Assembly: GCA_015680685.1 (NCBI GenBank)
Contig: MNCI01002294.1
Span: 184,123-248,122 of the forward strand
DNA length: 64,000 nt
Direction: 5' to 3'
From: Gnetum montanum
Lineage: Eukaryota > Streptophyta > Gnetopsida > Gnetales > Gnetaceae
Below are positions 1 through 11,192 of the stretch, piece by piece. The notes under the pieces are model-generated. The model did not search any database. It was given only the letters and a program-made list of their open reading frames with translations, and was not told the origin of the DNA. Position numbers and translations under genes: made by a program. Numbering within the stretch: the first letter of the stretch is position 1; every line of letters begins with the position of its first letter.

Positions 1-204
1 CGCCCGAAGGACATCTTTAAGGGTAATTAGTTGTAAAATTAAGAATAAAATGTGTCAAAAACAATTTCATCCCCTTAGCTATACTAGAAAATTAAATTTG
101 GAAACCACCTAAGTAAAGAGGACTCAACATTATATTCTTTCGGGGACATGTTCTTCCAATAATTAACATCACATGGAAATAAAGTAAATATATTAAGTCA
201 AGCA

Positions 205-264
205 GTAAGGTATAACGTAACTTTGGTAGCAACTTTACTAACGCTTGGCCCCGTGTGATTGCAA
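205..264 (+). promoter_or_regulatory. Intron-like leader directly before the A env-position ORF
   Basis: A donor-like GTAAGGTAT begins at 205, a branch-point-like TTTACTAACG lies at 233-242, and the segment ends TTGCAA directly before the ATG at 265. Four other copies show the same arrangement, and in E and D the last bases are TAG and CAG. The final AA here would then be a G-to-A loss of the acceptor. In Athila-type elements a 3' ORF is thought to be expressed from spliced subgenomic RNA; use of this site is inferred. Confidence 0.5.
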
Positions 265-3012
265 ATGGCCCTGAAACATGGACAAAAGGAAGGTCCTACT
301 CAAGGTGGAAGCAAAAAACCTAGGAGAGGTGGAAGACAAGATTCTACCGGACAACATGCAGAACAGGAGGAACAATCATTTAGTATTCATCAAGAGGACC
401 CTCCTACCGTACAATCCAGGTAGGAAGAAGGAGGAGCTGCAGTAGCACCTGAACAAGGACAACATCTCATGTTGTCCCAAGATTATGTTTAGGCTATCCA
501 TGAAAAGTCCACATTCGCTGTGGTGATTGTGGAATTAAGCTTTGAATATTTTGTAGAGTTCTCTCTTGAGGCTGTTAGGGATCACCTCAAAGGGTCTCCC
601 TTATGGCCTACCCTCTCCAAAAGCGGTGCATGGTACCTAGGGGAGATGTACCAATTCTAGCACAATAGGGAGCAAGGTACCACCATCAATATTTGTGGTG
701 TGTCAATTGATTTCTCTACATAGGCCATTTTAGAAGTATTAAACCTTCTGAATTCAGGGCCCAAGGTTGCTCAGTTATCGACTTGTTTAAACCCCGATGT
801 GTGACAAGATTGGTTGGAAAGGGCGTATGGCAGAGATAAGACATTTGGTGAGTTGATGATGGAGGAGAGGATCTACTTCAAAATTGAAATGTATAACCTC
901 TTCCCCATGAAGGGCTTAAAAATAATATCAACGTATGAGTCAAGAGGATGTGCAGTGCTGATGGGGAAGGTTAATGCTAACCTGCCCCATCTATACTTAA
1001 CGGAGATCTTGAGGTAGTTCAAGGAATGGAAGATAGGGAAGATGGCATTGCCCTTCCCTTGTCTTATCAGAAAGCTTTGCTAACATGTGGGTATCTGGGG
1101 ATATACTAATGATGTTCTCCAAAAAGCCCAAAATGCTTCATATGTGGAATTGTTAAAGCCACCAGCCGCAAGGAAAATTACTGGTGAGATGTTGGGACCA
1201 GAAGAAGAAGAAGAACAAACAGTTGGACCAACTGCGACTCAACTTTAGGACCCAGCCAACCTCCAAGTATAGGATCCATCCAACAATAGGAAGTAGGGCC
1301 TAGCATGGTCTAGGATCATTTTTCACCACTGCAAGACTACAGACCATCGATGAGCCATCTCAGGGCCATAACTGAGACGGTCAGTTGGGGAAGTTGTGAT
1401 GATGCAAATCTCTTCCATGTCATTGATGATGCCATACAGACCAATATTTATTTGGATCATACAAGGGGAGAAGTATCTATTCATATAGAAGGAGGGGAAA
1501 GTACTTGGTCACAACAGATCTCAGAAAACACGACATCTTTCCAAGTGTAATTAGAAACTAGTGAAGGGGCCACAGTGGTGATCATGCAACACTAGGATGC
1601 TGCAGGAGCTACAGAATTGGTTGCAGACCACATCAAAGAATCATTCAATATACCTATTGTGCCACTGGCAGATCTCATAGGAGCACGAGATGCTCAAACT
1701 TTGGCCGGAACCTCAATGACTCCTGCGGAACATGAGGATGCGCTTGATCGATTACTACAAATAGGACAAGTAATGACATCCCTGTTTTACATCTCCCAAG
1801 ATGTTATGGTAATTCAGTCAGATCTCATTTCCATGAAGGAAAAGTTGGTTTTAACAGAAGTGAGGGCCAAGCATACTAAAGCAGAGGTGTATAAATTACA
1901 AGAGCAGCTCGTGGCCCTACAAGCATCATAGCAGGAGCCATTACAATTTGTTCCCACAGACCAGTTAGATAGTTTTAGAACTAAGAAACTAACCAAGCTA
2001 TTAATGGAGAATAAAAATGTGGCTAAAGAAAAAGAGAAGGTTATTTAGGATGCCTCTACAGCACAGGCTTAAACTCATACATATCTCAAAGCACTTAACA
2101 CATTATAAGAAGAAAATAAGTAGCTTGTTGCTGACAACCTTTGGTTGACCATTGTGGAGAAGCAAAAGAATGTTCTCGAGGAACACTTCCATCAATTGTG
2201 AAAAAAATTCATTTGGGTCAACCAAGACATGAGCCATTTAGCCAGGGAGAATTGAACCCTCTCAATGAAGGAGGTATGTGCTATTCGCCAAAAGTCAGCT
2301 ATCGAAATTAGCGCGTGGAAAAATGAGGCTAAACGGCATGAAAAGCTAAAGGAGCACTTCTGAGACCAGGTGGGGATGTACAAACAGATCCTTGAGAAGG
2401 AGATCCATATGGGCAAGGCCCACATCAATGCTATCAGTGCTCAACACACTGACTGGTGGGCCATATTGGACATAGATGCCTTTGCCCACCAAGTGGAAGT
2501 TAAGAATTGGGACCTGTAGATTCAGGATCTGATAGAATACATGGAGTTGGCAAACCTGTGGTATGCCAACCTTGCCATGTTAATAGCAGGGTGCCCGAAT
2601 AGAGCTCAAGAAACAGGTAGCTACCACGTATGTCATGTGCAGAACGCAAGAAGTTATTGGAAAAATTAGAGATAGAAAATTCTGAACTTGAGGTGGTGAA
2701 AGCGAGCTACCAAGGATAAAAAGGTGTTGCAACAGATTTGGCTTGATGACTTGTGGATTTCTAGGAATACAAAGATAAAGCCAGAGCCTATGAAGAAGAA
2801 CGTTGGGTGTTTGTGGCTTGGTATGTTAAGGTCAATCAAATGTTTTCGCAACTACCCTTCCCATGGAAGGTGCCGACTTTATCAAACATCAGAAAATTAG
2901 CATGGATGGTACAAGACCCTCAGACTGAGGAGGAGAAGCTCTAGGCCATACTCCAATGCCATCAAGTCTCAAAACCTGGAGCACAAGACAAAGGAAAAGC
3001 ACCAATGGAGGA
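265..3012 (+). pseudogene. Env-position coiled-coil ORF of element A (decayed)
   Basis: This long ORF is broken by stop codons and frameshifts and starts at ATG 265. First comes a Gln/Gly/Arg/Lys-rich segment. A globular domain follows (about 480-1140), ending in an LPFPCLIRKLC motif like the plant transposon protein domain of Athila ORFs. Then comes an acidic Glu/Gln linker, a long heptad-rich coiled coil (about 1617-2560) with a SMTPAEHED segment, an ELANLWYANLAML motif near 2545, and a Pro-rich tail (PMEEPPPPG) near 3007. The first in-frame stop is TAG at 421, where Gln would fit. The domain order matches copies in C and E. Its role is unknown; a structural or env-like role is only suggested by position. 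Confidence 0.75.
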
Positions 3013-3181
3013 GCCACCGCCACCAGGAATTACATGAGTTTCACAAATTTTGCAGTTGTAGCACATTCTTTGTGTTGTGTCTTATTTTTTTTCATTCCAC
3101 ACTGCAGCATAATCCCATTTTCACCATCTAATAATCCCATACCTATCCACTCTATAATCACTGTAACTCGAGGATGAGTTT

Positions 3182-3200
3182 TCACTCAATTGTGGGGGTA
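3182..3200 (+). other. Polypurine tract of element A
   Basis: TCACTCAATTGTGGGGGTA abuts the TGATGA start of the 3' LTR. Six element ends in this window share this tract and its 5' context (CTCGAGGATGAGTTTT). It would prime plus-strand DNA synthesis. Confidence 0.85.
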
Positions 3201-3226
3201 TGATGAGTCGTCATTTAGTGCACCAC

Positions 3227-3300
3227 GATATCACAGCCTCGCTGCGATATCGTGTACGCGATATCACAGCCTCGCTGCGATATCGTGTACGCGATATCAT
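3227..3300 (+). repeat. GATATC palindrome cluster with exact 33-bp tandem duplication
   Basis: A 33-bp unit holding two GATATC palindromes and a GTAC is present twice without a mismatch (3227-3259 and 3260-3292), followed by a further GATATC. It lies just upstream of the TATA box in U3. Related clusters occur at 62375-62420 and in the E, D and S LTRs. Confidence 0.95.
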
Positions 3301-3316
3301 AGTTTTTCTCCTCATC

Positions 3317-3324
3317 TATAAATA
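3317..3324 (+). promoter_or_regulatory. TATA box of LTR A
   Basis: TATAAATA in the context CTATAAATAAGAGG, which recurs in LTRs D (40372, 48663) and L (62435). It marks the likely RNA polymerase II core promoter, with transcription starting a few tens of bases downstream. Confidence 0.75.
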
Positions 3325-3438
3325 AGAGGAGTCAGTTATCAGAAGTAAGTCAATTTTAGTTTAAGTGTTTTAATTTCTTTCTCTCAACCCTTTTCCTCCA
3401 AGTGTATGCCCGCAGTGTGGTGATTGTAATTGTACGAC

Positions 3439-3492
3439 ATCCTTTATTCGAGTGTGATGTACTTAGACATGCACATGACCAGAAATAAGGAT
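3439..3492 (+). promoter_or_regulatory. Poly(A)-signal hairpin of LTR A
   Basis: The 5' arm ATCCTTTATT pairs with the 3' arm AATAAGGAT around a loop of about 35 bases. Other LTRs have ATCTTTATT with AATAAAGAT at the same place. The second base pair has changed on both arms in this copy, which keeps the stem. The 3' arm contains the AATAAA-like polyadenylation signal. Confidence 0.55.
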
Positions 3493-4035
3493 CAAGATTA
3501 CTTCATCATTGCAGCATTCACTTATTTTAATCATTTAATTAATTGTTATTTACTGCTTTCCTAGTTAATCTCTTCTCACCCTTAAACTCATGTTAAAACA
3601 CGGAATGAGTACTACTTGATTACGAGCATTTAAGTGTGACTACTTGGTAACCCAGTAGCGTACCTAGGATTTGCGCTTGGTAATCCCAGTGGTAGTTGTG
3701 CATGAAGTCTAAGATTTGTATAGATAATCAAGGAATAGATGCTCATCGCACTTAGGCTAGCTAGATTCCTTCTCACCCTTTCTCCCTTAGCTTAGTTAAT
3801 ATTATCTTCCATTGCCTTTAGGAGTAGCATTAGGTTAGAAACACATCATACACCTCACTCTGGACTAAACCATATGTGACAAATCCAATACTAGTCCAAG
3901 TGGGAAGACAGTGAACTACGACCTAATGCTAACTGTCTAGATGCCACAACTAGTCCGTTTGCAGAGTTCAACCGGATCACACGTGTAATGCTCGTATTCG
4001 TATGGTTGAGTGTAGGGGTACCTCGCCACTCATCA

Positions 4036-4321
4036 GTAGATGATAATGCAAATAATGTAATAGAAAATCTACAAAAATAATAAAAATATAGGGAGCTAGA
4101 GGATACCTTTGATGAATTGACCATTAAAGAGAAATGGAAGAACTTAATCCAAAATTAGTAGTGAATTAAGAATTAGCATTAGTAAGCAGAGTACAAACAA
4201 GTTGGATAAAATAATTACCAAAGCCCTATTTATAAAACAAGAAATAATAAATTTCTATTCAGTCCTATCATAAGCTTTCAGATAATCTAACTTAATAAAA
4301 GTAATTGCTTAATTAGCATTA
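4036..4321. other. Unclassified AT-rich spacer between A and C
   Basis: This 286-bp stretch matches neither LTR A nor LTR C. No ORF of note. A TTTATAAATAGGG box reads on the minus strand near 4230, so it may be a promoter-bearing scrap of another element. The unduplicated junction with the truncated C LTR at about 4322 suggests deletion rather than clean insertion. Confidence 0.4.
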
Positions 4322-5104
4322 GAAGCCCACTGTAGCTCCACAGTAAATTCTATAAATACACGCTCACCAACTATATTTATGGAGTGTCTTGTCATAGTTA
4401 TAATAGAGCTCTTATAGTGTTGTCATTTGAGAGTTAGACTATTTTTTTAAGTGCCCATAGTAGGAGTTAGAAAGTGCAGAAATCTTTATTCAAGCACTGA
4501 TGCACCTGAGCACACCAGCGTGAATGGCAATAAAGATGAGCCTTTTGATCAAACCTTGCAGCACTTGAAATAGATTAATGATTTATTTTTGCATTTACTA
4601 TTTTCATTAATTATGCAATTGATATAGATAAACTAGACTTTGATTGATTAAGTAATTAAGCTAAATAGATTAAACACATAAGTACGACCGCTTCGAGCAT
4701 AACATATAGCACTTGGTAATCCCAGCAATGCGTAATGCTTGGTAACCTAGTAGTGTTGTATGCATTTAGGATGTGTATGGAAAGTGAGACCAGATGCTTA
4801 TGTTAGGATTTTTAGTTATTAATTAGTAATTAGATTAGTTAAATTGGTTCATAAATTAAGTTTTAACTTGTTATTAATCATAGGAAAATAAAATATAAAA
4901 TAATAAAAATCATGTGCCTCAATTACACTTAACCATATAACTAAAATTCACAAGTGTAGTTGGGAAGACAACGATTATCATAGTTAGATTTCATCTCCTA
5001 GAACCAGTGTACATGGGAGATTAAGGTTTGTGGAATTCATCCGGATTGCCCATGACTGCTTGTAATTTGTATGGTTGGACATAGGGTATCTTTGTTGCTC
5101 ATCA
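4322..5104 (+). repeat. 5' LTR of element C (5'-truncated)
   Basis: It aligns with 27889-28672 from the AGCTCCAC / TATAAATA region to the terminal GCTCATCA. The distal U3 is missing. TATA box at 4351-4358; poly(A) hairpin arms at 4482-4490 and 4529-4537 (ATCTTTATT / AATAAAGAT, nine perfect pairs). Confidence 0.9.
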
Positions 5105-5105
5105 T

Positions 5106-5123
5106 TGGCACTATTGTTAGGGA
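5106..5123 (+). other. Primer-binding site of element C
   Basis: TGGCACTATTGTTAGGGA lies one base after the LTR. It matches the expected complement of plant tRNA-Asp (TGGCGCCGTTGCCGGGGA) except at transition-type changes, as expected for a decayed site. Confidence 0.8.
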
Positions 5124-5365
5124 CTCTTTTGTTTGTTATGTGTGCTATCTAGGACTTAGTGAAAAATTATTCAAGATCATTGGAATGAATCCTAAATTCA
5201 TATCATACATCAAAATAACTACAAAAATTATACGAAAGCACATTGCATTTTTTGTGTTCTAATACAAGATATCTTCTTCTCATAGGAGTGATTCTCTGCT
5301 CAAGTCTGATAGAGAAAATTGGCTAGTTCCCCAATAATACAGAGTGGTATATGCTCATCTTGATG

Positions 5366-5370
5366 AGTAT
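5366..5370 (+). other. Target-site duplication of B, left copy
   Basis: AGTAT immediately before B; the right copy is at 15663-15667. The join restores the C gag context GATGAGTAT / GTACCC, parallel to GATGAGTATATACC in D. Confidence 0.95.
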
Positions 5371-6344
5371 TGATGAGTGGCAAGGTACCCCTATGCTCAA
5401 CCATACAAATATGAGCATTTCACGTACGATCCGGTCGAATTCCAAGGACTAAGTGCTTATGCGCCCTTGTGGAACAAGGATGGGTTGATTGATCATTGTC
5501 TTCCCAAACTTACTTTTATGTCATGATTGTATGGTTAAGTAAGCTTGAGGCATATGATTTTTATATCTTTTATGTTTTTATGTCCTATGCTAATAGGGAA
5601 AGAGAGAGATAACTAGGTGACTAATTTAACTTAACTATTCATTAACTAAGTTCTAACTAATCCTAACACAAGAATCCATTCCCACTTGCCGTACACATCC
5701 TGAACTAGTGCAAACACTACTGGGCTATCAAACGCTAGTCATTTTTGAGCTACCAAGTGTCACACGTATGCTCGAAGGGGTTATGCTTATGTAATTTAAT
5801 GATTTTCTTAATTGATCAAAATGAATTGCTACGCTAATAACATAAATGTAAAGTGCATAAAATAAAATAAATGCATAATAAAATAAAATAAAAGAAATAT
5901 GTAAGAAATCAAATCTCAAGTACTGCAAGGATGAATCAAAGAGCTTGTATTTATTATCATACACAAGATGTGCTCAGGTACACAATGCTCGAATAAAGAT
6001 TCGTCCACACTTAGACCTTGTATTGCAAGTGCTTGGAAAATACTCTAACTTTCAAATAGACTACAAGAGTTTCGCTACTTGATTGCTAAAAGACTTCCTC
6101 CCAATTGTGTGCCTGGGCACTGTATTTATAGACTTGGAAGAAACTACTCTAATAATTAGAGTAACTGCTCTAATAATTAGAATAATTGCTAAAGTAACTG
6201 CTAGAGTAACCACTCTAGTAATTAGAATAACTATCAGAGTAGCCACTAGAGTAATCGCTAGAGTAACCACTCTAATAATTAGAATAGCTACTAGAGTAAT
6301 TGCTAAAGTAACCACTCTAATAATTAGAGTAACTACTCTCATCA
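5371..6344 (-). repeat. 3' LTR of element B
   Basis: On the plus strand it runs from TGATGAGTGG (U5 end) to CTCTCATCA (U3 start). It aligns with 14641-15662 along its length. The poly(A) hairpin is weaker than in the right LTR because one arm has changed (AATAAATAC in sense). U3 is the tandem array at 6139-6340. Confidence 0.93.
6139..6340 (-). repeat. Palindromic tandem array in B 3' LTR U3
   Basis: About 200 bp built from alternating short units: a perfect palindrome CTCTAATAATTAGAG (seven-base arms, one central base) and linkers such as AACTGCTAAAGTAAC or AACCACTAGAGTAAT. The Leu-Ile-Ile-Arg-rich reading frames across it on both strands are by-products of the repeat. Confidence 0.93.
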
Positions 6345-6363
6345 TACCCCCTAGACTGAATGA
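6345..6363 (-). other. Polypurine tract of element B
   Basis: The sense strand reads TCATTCAGTCTAGGGGGTA directly before the LTR TGATGAG. The same context (AAGGATGAGTTTT) precedes it as in A, C, D and F. Confidence 0.88.
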
Positions 6364-6519
6364 AAACTCATCCTTAAGTATAGAAGAAAAGAAATAGGTT
6401 CTTTACAAAATATTGGGAAGGCATGAGATTATTGACTAATTGATAACTGACGATGGAATGGGATGATAGACTCAACATGCCCAGTGAATCGATTAATAAG
6501 CATATTACAACATTAGTGT

Positions 6520-6753
6520 TCATGAACATTTTGGTGAACACTCACACATAAATGACATCCAAGCCTTTATTTGGCAATTTGTAGATAAAGAGAGAGAAAG
6601 AAAATGAAGTGTGTTGCTGTCAATGCTAAGATTGTGCCTTTCGTTGTTTATCCATAGCCATGCCACCAGACTTGCTCCTTTTATAAATGCTCCAGTTCTG
6701 GTCCATCCTAAGTGTTTCCTCCAAGCCCAGTCCATTGTTTGTACGATTGCCAT
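6520..6753 (-). CDS. Short 3' ORF of element B, conserved with D
   Basis: A 77-codon open frame starting at the ATG at 6753, between the spacer and the polypurine tract. It shares TMDW, a GWTR-x-G segment, LWINN and WMS-x-M with the ORF at the same place in D (48177-48578), in the same order. A small hydrophobic stretch precedes LWINN. The ATG follows a CGTGCAA acceptor-like context. No family is recognised. It occupies the position where A, C and E have the long coiled-coil ORF but shows no similarity to it, so it may be coding or a conserved leader. Confidence 0.45.
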   Translation of the reverse strand: MAIVQTMDWAWRKHLGWTRTGAFIKGASLVAWLWINNERHNLSIDSNTLHFLSLSLSTNCQIKAWMSFMCECSPKCS

Positions 6754-8380
6754 TTGCACGCACAACACAGTCACAAATGAGTAAGGATAGATAGACCACA
6801 ATGTAGTTGATACCTTGCCTCGATATGAAGCACATTGGCTAAGTTATGGTTATGGTAGAAACTGGTTCAGAGATTTATCATAGGTGACTACCCAAGGTGT
6901 AGAGGTTAGGCAAATAGTAAAATGGAGAAAGTTAAAAAATTTGTACTAGGGCCCCCACGACTAAGAGCGAACCTCCGGTAGCTATAAGATGGAAAAATAT
7001 GAAGAACAAGAAAGATGGAAAAAAATAACAACAGCAACATCAATAAAATGGATGTCATGGATGGGGATGAAACAAGAGATGATTGATTATAGGAAATTTT
7101 TAAGGAAAAGAACTTAACAATTGCACCAAAAAGGAATGCTAGTGGGTCCTCCCCAAAGCAGGCTCATGCCTTTTATGACTTGACAAATCCATAGCCCAAA
7201 GAGTCCATAGGCTCTAGGAATGTCATTTGGAAGCAAGAGTTAAAAACTTACCCACAAGAATTCACCAAATAAAAATAATGCATCAACCCAAAATGGACTA
7301 ATTATAAAATCAGCAATGAGGTGGAAAATGGGAAGAAAGATGGAGAGGAGAGAATGGAATGGAATGCCAAGAACAAGGTTGTGTAAAGTCCATTGTGTAT
7401 TTCATGGTTAAGATGACTCAGTAGAACTTCATCTCAAATCCAGACTCAAACCAACCACATTCAGTGACCTCGCATCAATACACCTAGCCAATCCATCCTC
7501 TTGAAGCAAAAAGAATGCCTTCACAAAGAGTGACCACCATCTTGAGGAGAGCGAGATGGAGAAGCAGGAATTGAGAAATGGCCTTAGTTAGAGGGAACCT
7601 TCAAGCATGGGTAACATGTATTTCCATTTTCATAACTAGTGCTTGTAGCCCATATTACTTTATTTTGTCTAAGGGGTGTGCTTTAAATTCTCACTTTTCT
7701 CCTTTCTTTTCTCTCTCTTTTTTTTTGTGTGAGAACCACACCATGCAAAGATTTATTTTTATTCACTCAGCTTCCTAATTTTTGAACAATGTTAGAATGG
7801 TGGAGAACCCAAGAAAAAAGCATCTAAGCACCCAAGAGAATGGCTAGCACAAATGCATTGAATCCCCTTGAAGTCACATCCTTTTAAGCCTTTGAGTCTT
7901 TCCTTGGTTTGAAAAGTACCCAGCCACCAATTCATTAATAAATTTACTTAGAAAAAGGGGATTGTACAATTCCAAGCCAAAGGAGACCATAGAGTTGTAT
8001 GGATGAGTGGACGGCATGGACTCATTGCTTGTTTTACCAAAAGAACCATACCTTAATATCAGCATCATAATTTAAAGGTAAAAACCAAACATTAGCAATC
8101 AATATGATATAATTCTATCCACCATCATGAGCACTTATTGGATGATGAATAAAAGAAATAAAGCAAATAAAGAAATAATAAAAACATGAACGATGGTGTA
8201 AAACAAAAATAAGAAAAGTTGGAAAAATGTGTAAAATAAAAATATGTAAAAAAAAAATTCAAAAAGAATTAAGGGCCTAAAATGGTTAGCATAGGTATCC
8301 ATCTCCCCCACAACTGAGTTGGAAGGAAGAGATCCGAAATAGTGAGCAAGGTTATCCATCAACAGAGGTAGCATGTGTAC
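6754..8380 (-). other. Post-integrase spacer of element B
   Basis: No convincing ORF. It aligns in patches with the D spacer (46840-48176) and C spacer (22640-24673). The patches include a CAAT-GAGTC segment near 8020 and a stretch complementary to CTTCAAGAGGATGG near 7490-7510. The segment nearest pol (8135-8260) is T-rich in sense and gives hydrophobic reading frames. An intron-like donor GCAAGG (6813-6818) and an acceptor-like TGCAA frame the last 65 bp before the short ORF. Confidence 0.6.
8297..8320 (-). other. Internal polypurine-like site after pol in element B
   Basis: In sense the site reads AACTCAGTTGTGGGGGAGATG. It resembles the 3' polypurine tract (CATTCAGTTGTGGGGG) but lies about 2 kb upstream of the LTR, at the end of pol. 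C has GGGGGAGATGG at the matching place (about 22556-22570). It may be a second plus-strand priming site or a relic of an ancestral element boundary. Confidence 0.4.
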
Positions 8381-9560
8381 TGGCTTTCCTAAGCTCATGG
8401 AAAGGTTTGGTTTGTTGTACGTTGACCAACATTTTCTTGTTTGGGCTCTTAGGTTTGTATATTTTCATGGCCCCTAAAGGAAAATTTGCATAAATAATAT
8501 AAGGTCCTTCTCACAGTGTTTGAAATTTAGTACGTTGTGGCACGTGTGGGATTCTAGTAGAGAACCTTATGTCCTGGTTGATATTTAACTTTCCTAATCC
8601 TTAGGTCATGATATTGTTTATTGAATGCCTTTTGTAGCTCATTAGATGACAGGGCAACTAGTCAATTTTCATCTAGCAAGTTAAGGATTACTAACCATTG
8701 TTTTTGTGCTAGATCAAGGTCAAGGTTGAGGTCACATGCCATGGATAGTGTACAGAGCTCAGTTTGAATTGGAAGCATTGGTAATTTACCATACACTAAC
8801 TCATAGGGAGAGTATCCTGTAGGGAGTTTCCATGTAGAGTGGTATACCCAAAGAGCATCATTTAGGTTAGTGCTCCAGTCTTACCTAAACTTACTAACAG
8901 TTCTTGTCAATATCTTTGTAATCTCCCTGTTGGTGACTTCTACTTGACTGTTCACTTGGGGGTGGTATGGTGTAGTTAATTTATGCTCAACCCCTAAGTG
9001 TTGCATTAATTTCTGAAAAGTTGCACCTGTGAGGAAGGTACCATTATCTGAAATAAGTGCACAAGGCACACCAAACCTGTTTATGATTTGTTGTTGAAAA
9101 AATCATGTAGTTGTAGATGATGTACAATCTTTAAAAGTAGCTACTTTTACCCATTTAGTGAGGTAATCAACAACAATAATGATATAGGCTTTTCCATTAG
9201 CCATTGGTGTAATTGGCCCCATAAAATCAATTCCCCAAATGTTGAAAGGTTGTAACGGTTGGATCCATTGTTGTGGATCCTCCATTCTAGCAATCATTAC
9301 CGCATCACATTGATAGCACTCACAAGATTGGATGAATTGATGGGCATCCCAAAACAATATAGGCTAATAATATCCTGCAAGTAAGGTCTTGATGTCCATT
9401 CGTCTCCCAGTGTAATGACCCCCATAAGGACCCTCACGAGCATCTTGGAGAACTTGTAGTTGATCTATATCGGGAACACACCATCGAACCAAGCCACCGG
9501 GATACACTTTGTAAAGTTGCCTATTGATTTCCATAAAGTACTTGGCTCAGTGAAGAAACT
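8381..9560 (-). pseudogene. Integrase region of element B
   Basis: The HHCC zinc-binding domain (about 9480-9300) ends in CECYQCD. The catalytic core shows WGIDFMGP (first Asp, about 9228), ISDNGT (second Asp, about 9047) and QVEVTNREI (Glu, about 8945), so the DDE triad is intact. The C-terminal part (YELVYGKLP, then a VKYQPG-x-KVLYW-like motif) continues to about 8381. At least two stop codons and one frameshift break the frame: TGA after VSKFR at 8881, and a break between TTT (9103) and MPCALI (9069). Closest to Athila/Tat-type integrases lacking a chromodomain. Confidence 0.85.
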
Positions 9561-9679
9561 ATTGTTTCTTCTCAAGGTTTAACTCTTGTGGTGTTCGTTG
9601 GGTGAGGAGATAGGTAAGAATGCTACTATACCAGTTTGTCTCCATTGGTGATTGATTATTCACTACACCAGCAAAGAGG

Positions 9680-10146
9680 AATTCATCAAGAAAATAATTA
9701 GAAATTAGATACTCGTCCTCTTTATTATCCCATTGAAACTAAGATAAATGATCAGCAACTACGTTCTCGGTGCCTTTACAATCGATCATCGTAAGATCGA
9801 ACTCTTGTAAGATTACAAGTCAACATATGATACGAGGGCTTACCATTGGCTTATTCATGAGGAACCTTATTGCACTATGATTTGTATGTATATATACTTT
9901 ATATCCCAATGCACAGTGTCTAAAATTTTCTAGTGCAAACACTACAACCTTTATTTCTTTCTCTATGGTAGTGTAGTTAACTTGTGCACCAGCGATACTT
10001 CTACTTGCATAGTGGATATAATAAGGATGCTTCTGGTCATCTAGCTATGTAAGTACAGATCCTAAGGCATAGTTGGATGCATTAGTCATGATATGAAATG
10101 ATTTGGACCAATCAGGAGCTTGTAGAATGGGTGTTTCTACTAGCTT
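9680..10146 (-). pseudogene. RNase H domain of element B
   Basis: It follows RT directly. Recognisable motifs are the nucleic-acid-binding YALGSVLTQ region, KHPYYIHYASR, EKEI-x-V-x-FALENFRH and a TNHSAI segment. TNH replaces the usual TDH: the catalytic Asp codon is changed to Asn at 9880-9882. The domain ends near ENVVADHLS. The domain order RT then RNase H, without an integrase between, is gypsy-type. Confidence 0.82.
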
Positions 10147-11192
10147 CTATTTCAAAGTTTGAAAAGCTAATTTGCATTCCCTGGTCCACTCGAAAGGTAT
10201 GTACTTTTTTGTTAATTCCACCAATGGTTTGGAAACCTTTGAAAAGTTCTCAATAAATCTCCTATAGTAGCCAGTATGTCCAAGAAATAATTGAATATCT
10301 TTAAAAGTTTCTGGTTGATGGGTAATTCCTTGGATAACTTTAATTTTCTCAGGGTCTACCTCTATCCCCATGTGTGAGATTTTGTGCCCTAGTACTACGC
10401 TCTCTTGGATCATCAAATGGCTTCTCTGCCAGTTAAGCCTTACATTAGTTTCTACACATCTTTTTAACACTTGTTCTAACTAGTCCAAGGCTTGATCAAA
10501 TTTTGCTCCATAGGTGGAGAAATCGTCCATAAAGACTTCTACACCATTTCCTATCTACTATTGGAAGATGCTTAGAACTAGTCGTTGAAATGTTGCAGGG
10601 GCATTGTACAAGCCAAATGACATATGTTTGTATGTTAATGTTCTCCAAGGATTGGTGAATGTAGTCTTGGCTTGGTCTTCTAGGCTATTTGTATTTGATT
10701 ATATCTGCTATATCTATCCAGAAAATTGTAGTAGTGATGCCTTGCAATGGTGTCTAGAACTTGGTCAACAAATTGCAACGGAAAGTGATCTTTGAATGTT
10801 GCCATATTTAGTAGCCTGAAATCTATGCACATCCTTCATTTGCCTCCTTTTTTAGCCACAATAACTAAGGGGCTAACCCATTCACTATCAACAATGGGGT
10901 ATATGAACCTGGCCTTGAGAAGCTATTCGATTTCTTCCTTGACTACTTGCTTCAGCTTTTGGTTCAAATGCCTCTGCGGTTGTTTTCGAGGCTTCATGGA
11001 GGGGTTGGTGTAAATCCTATGTTGGCATATCCTAGGAACTATTCTAGTTAATTCGGTATATGACCAAGTGAAGGCTTTTGACCATCTATTGATTACCTTC
11101 AGCAGTTCTTCTTTCTGTTGAGGAGTAAGCTTAGTGTTGATAATTACCAGTTTTTCATTTTTAAGGAATGTGTATTCTATACTGGTGGGCAA
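10147..11192 (-). pseudogene. Reverse transcriptase of element B
   Basis: The N-terminal part is open (11192-10923: LVIINTKL, WSKAFTWSY-x-EL, CQHRIY, KQVVKEEIE). The palm region has an intact FMDD catalytic motif at 10522-10533. The thumb/connection is open at 10470-10147 (VVLGHKIS, GIEVDPEKI, FLGHTGYYRRFI, FEWT). Frameshifts and stops separate these blocks. FMDD, rather than the more usual YxDD, is typical of Athila-type RTs. Confidence 0.88.

Larger units (their letters stand above)
1..4035 (+). mobile_element. Element A: 3' part of an Athila-like Ty3/gypsy retrotransposon
   Basis: The left end lies outside the window. Visible parts, in sense order, are a short leader, a long decayed ORF in the env position, a polypurine tract and a 3' LTR. 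The LTR runs from TGATGA to CATCA, like the paired LTRs of elements B, D and E. The five bases after it (GTAGA) would be one copy of the target-site duplication, but its partner is outside the window. Gag and pol are not visible here, so the assignment rests on LTR, polypurine tract and ORF similarity to C and E. Confidence 0.85.
3201..4035 (+). repeat. 3' LTR of element A
   Basis: 835 bp, from TGATGAGTCG to CCACTCATCA. It carries a GATATC-rich U3 (3227-3300), a TATA box (3317-3324), a poly(A)-signal hairpin (3439-3492) and two imperfect copies of a CTTGGTAAYCCAGT motif near 3650-3690. Its end (GTATGGTTGAGTGTAGGGGTACC) is nearly identical to the ends of the B, E, F and L LTRs. Confidence 0.92.

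Noticed and set aside
6139-6340. CRISPR-like regular repeats
   Set aside because: Units are contiguous and palindromic inside an LTR, with no unique spacers, in plant DNA.
6061-6397. Overlapping open frames on both strands rich in LIIRV repeats (also 15341-15629)
   Set aside because: They arise from the 15-17 bp palindromic array in the B LTRs; no start context and no similarity outside the array.
8135-8398. Possible membrane protein on the minus strand of B
   Set aside because: Hydrophobic residues come from a T-rich tract and the start region is a shifted reading of the integrase end. The tail is noted under D only as a question.
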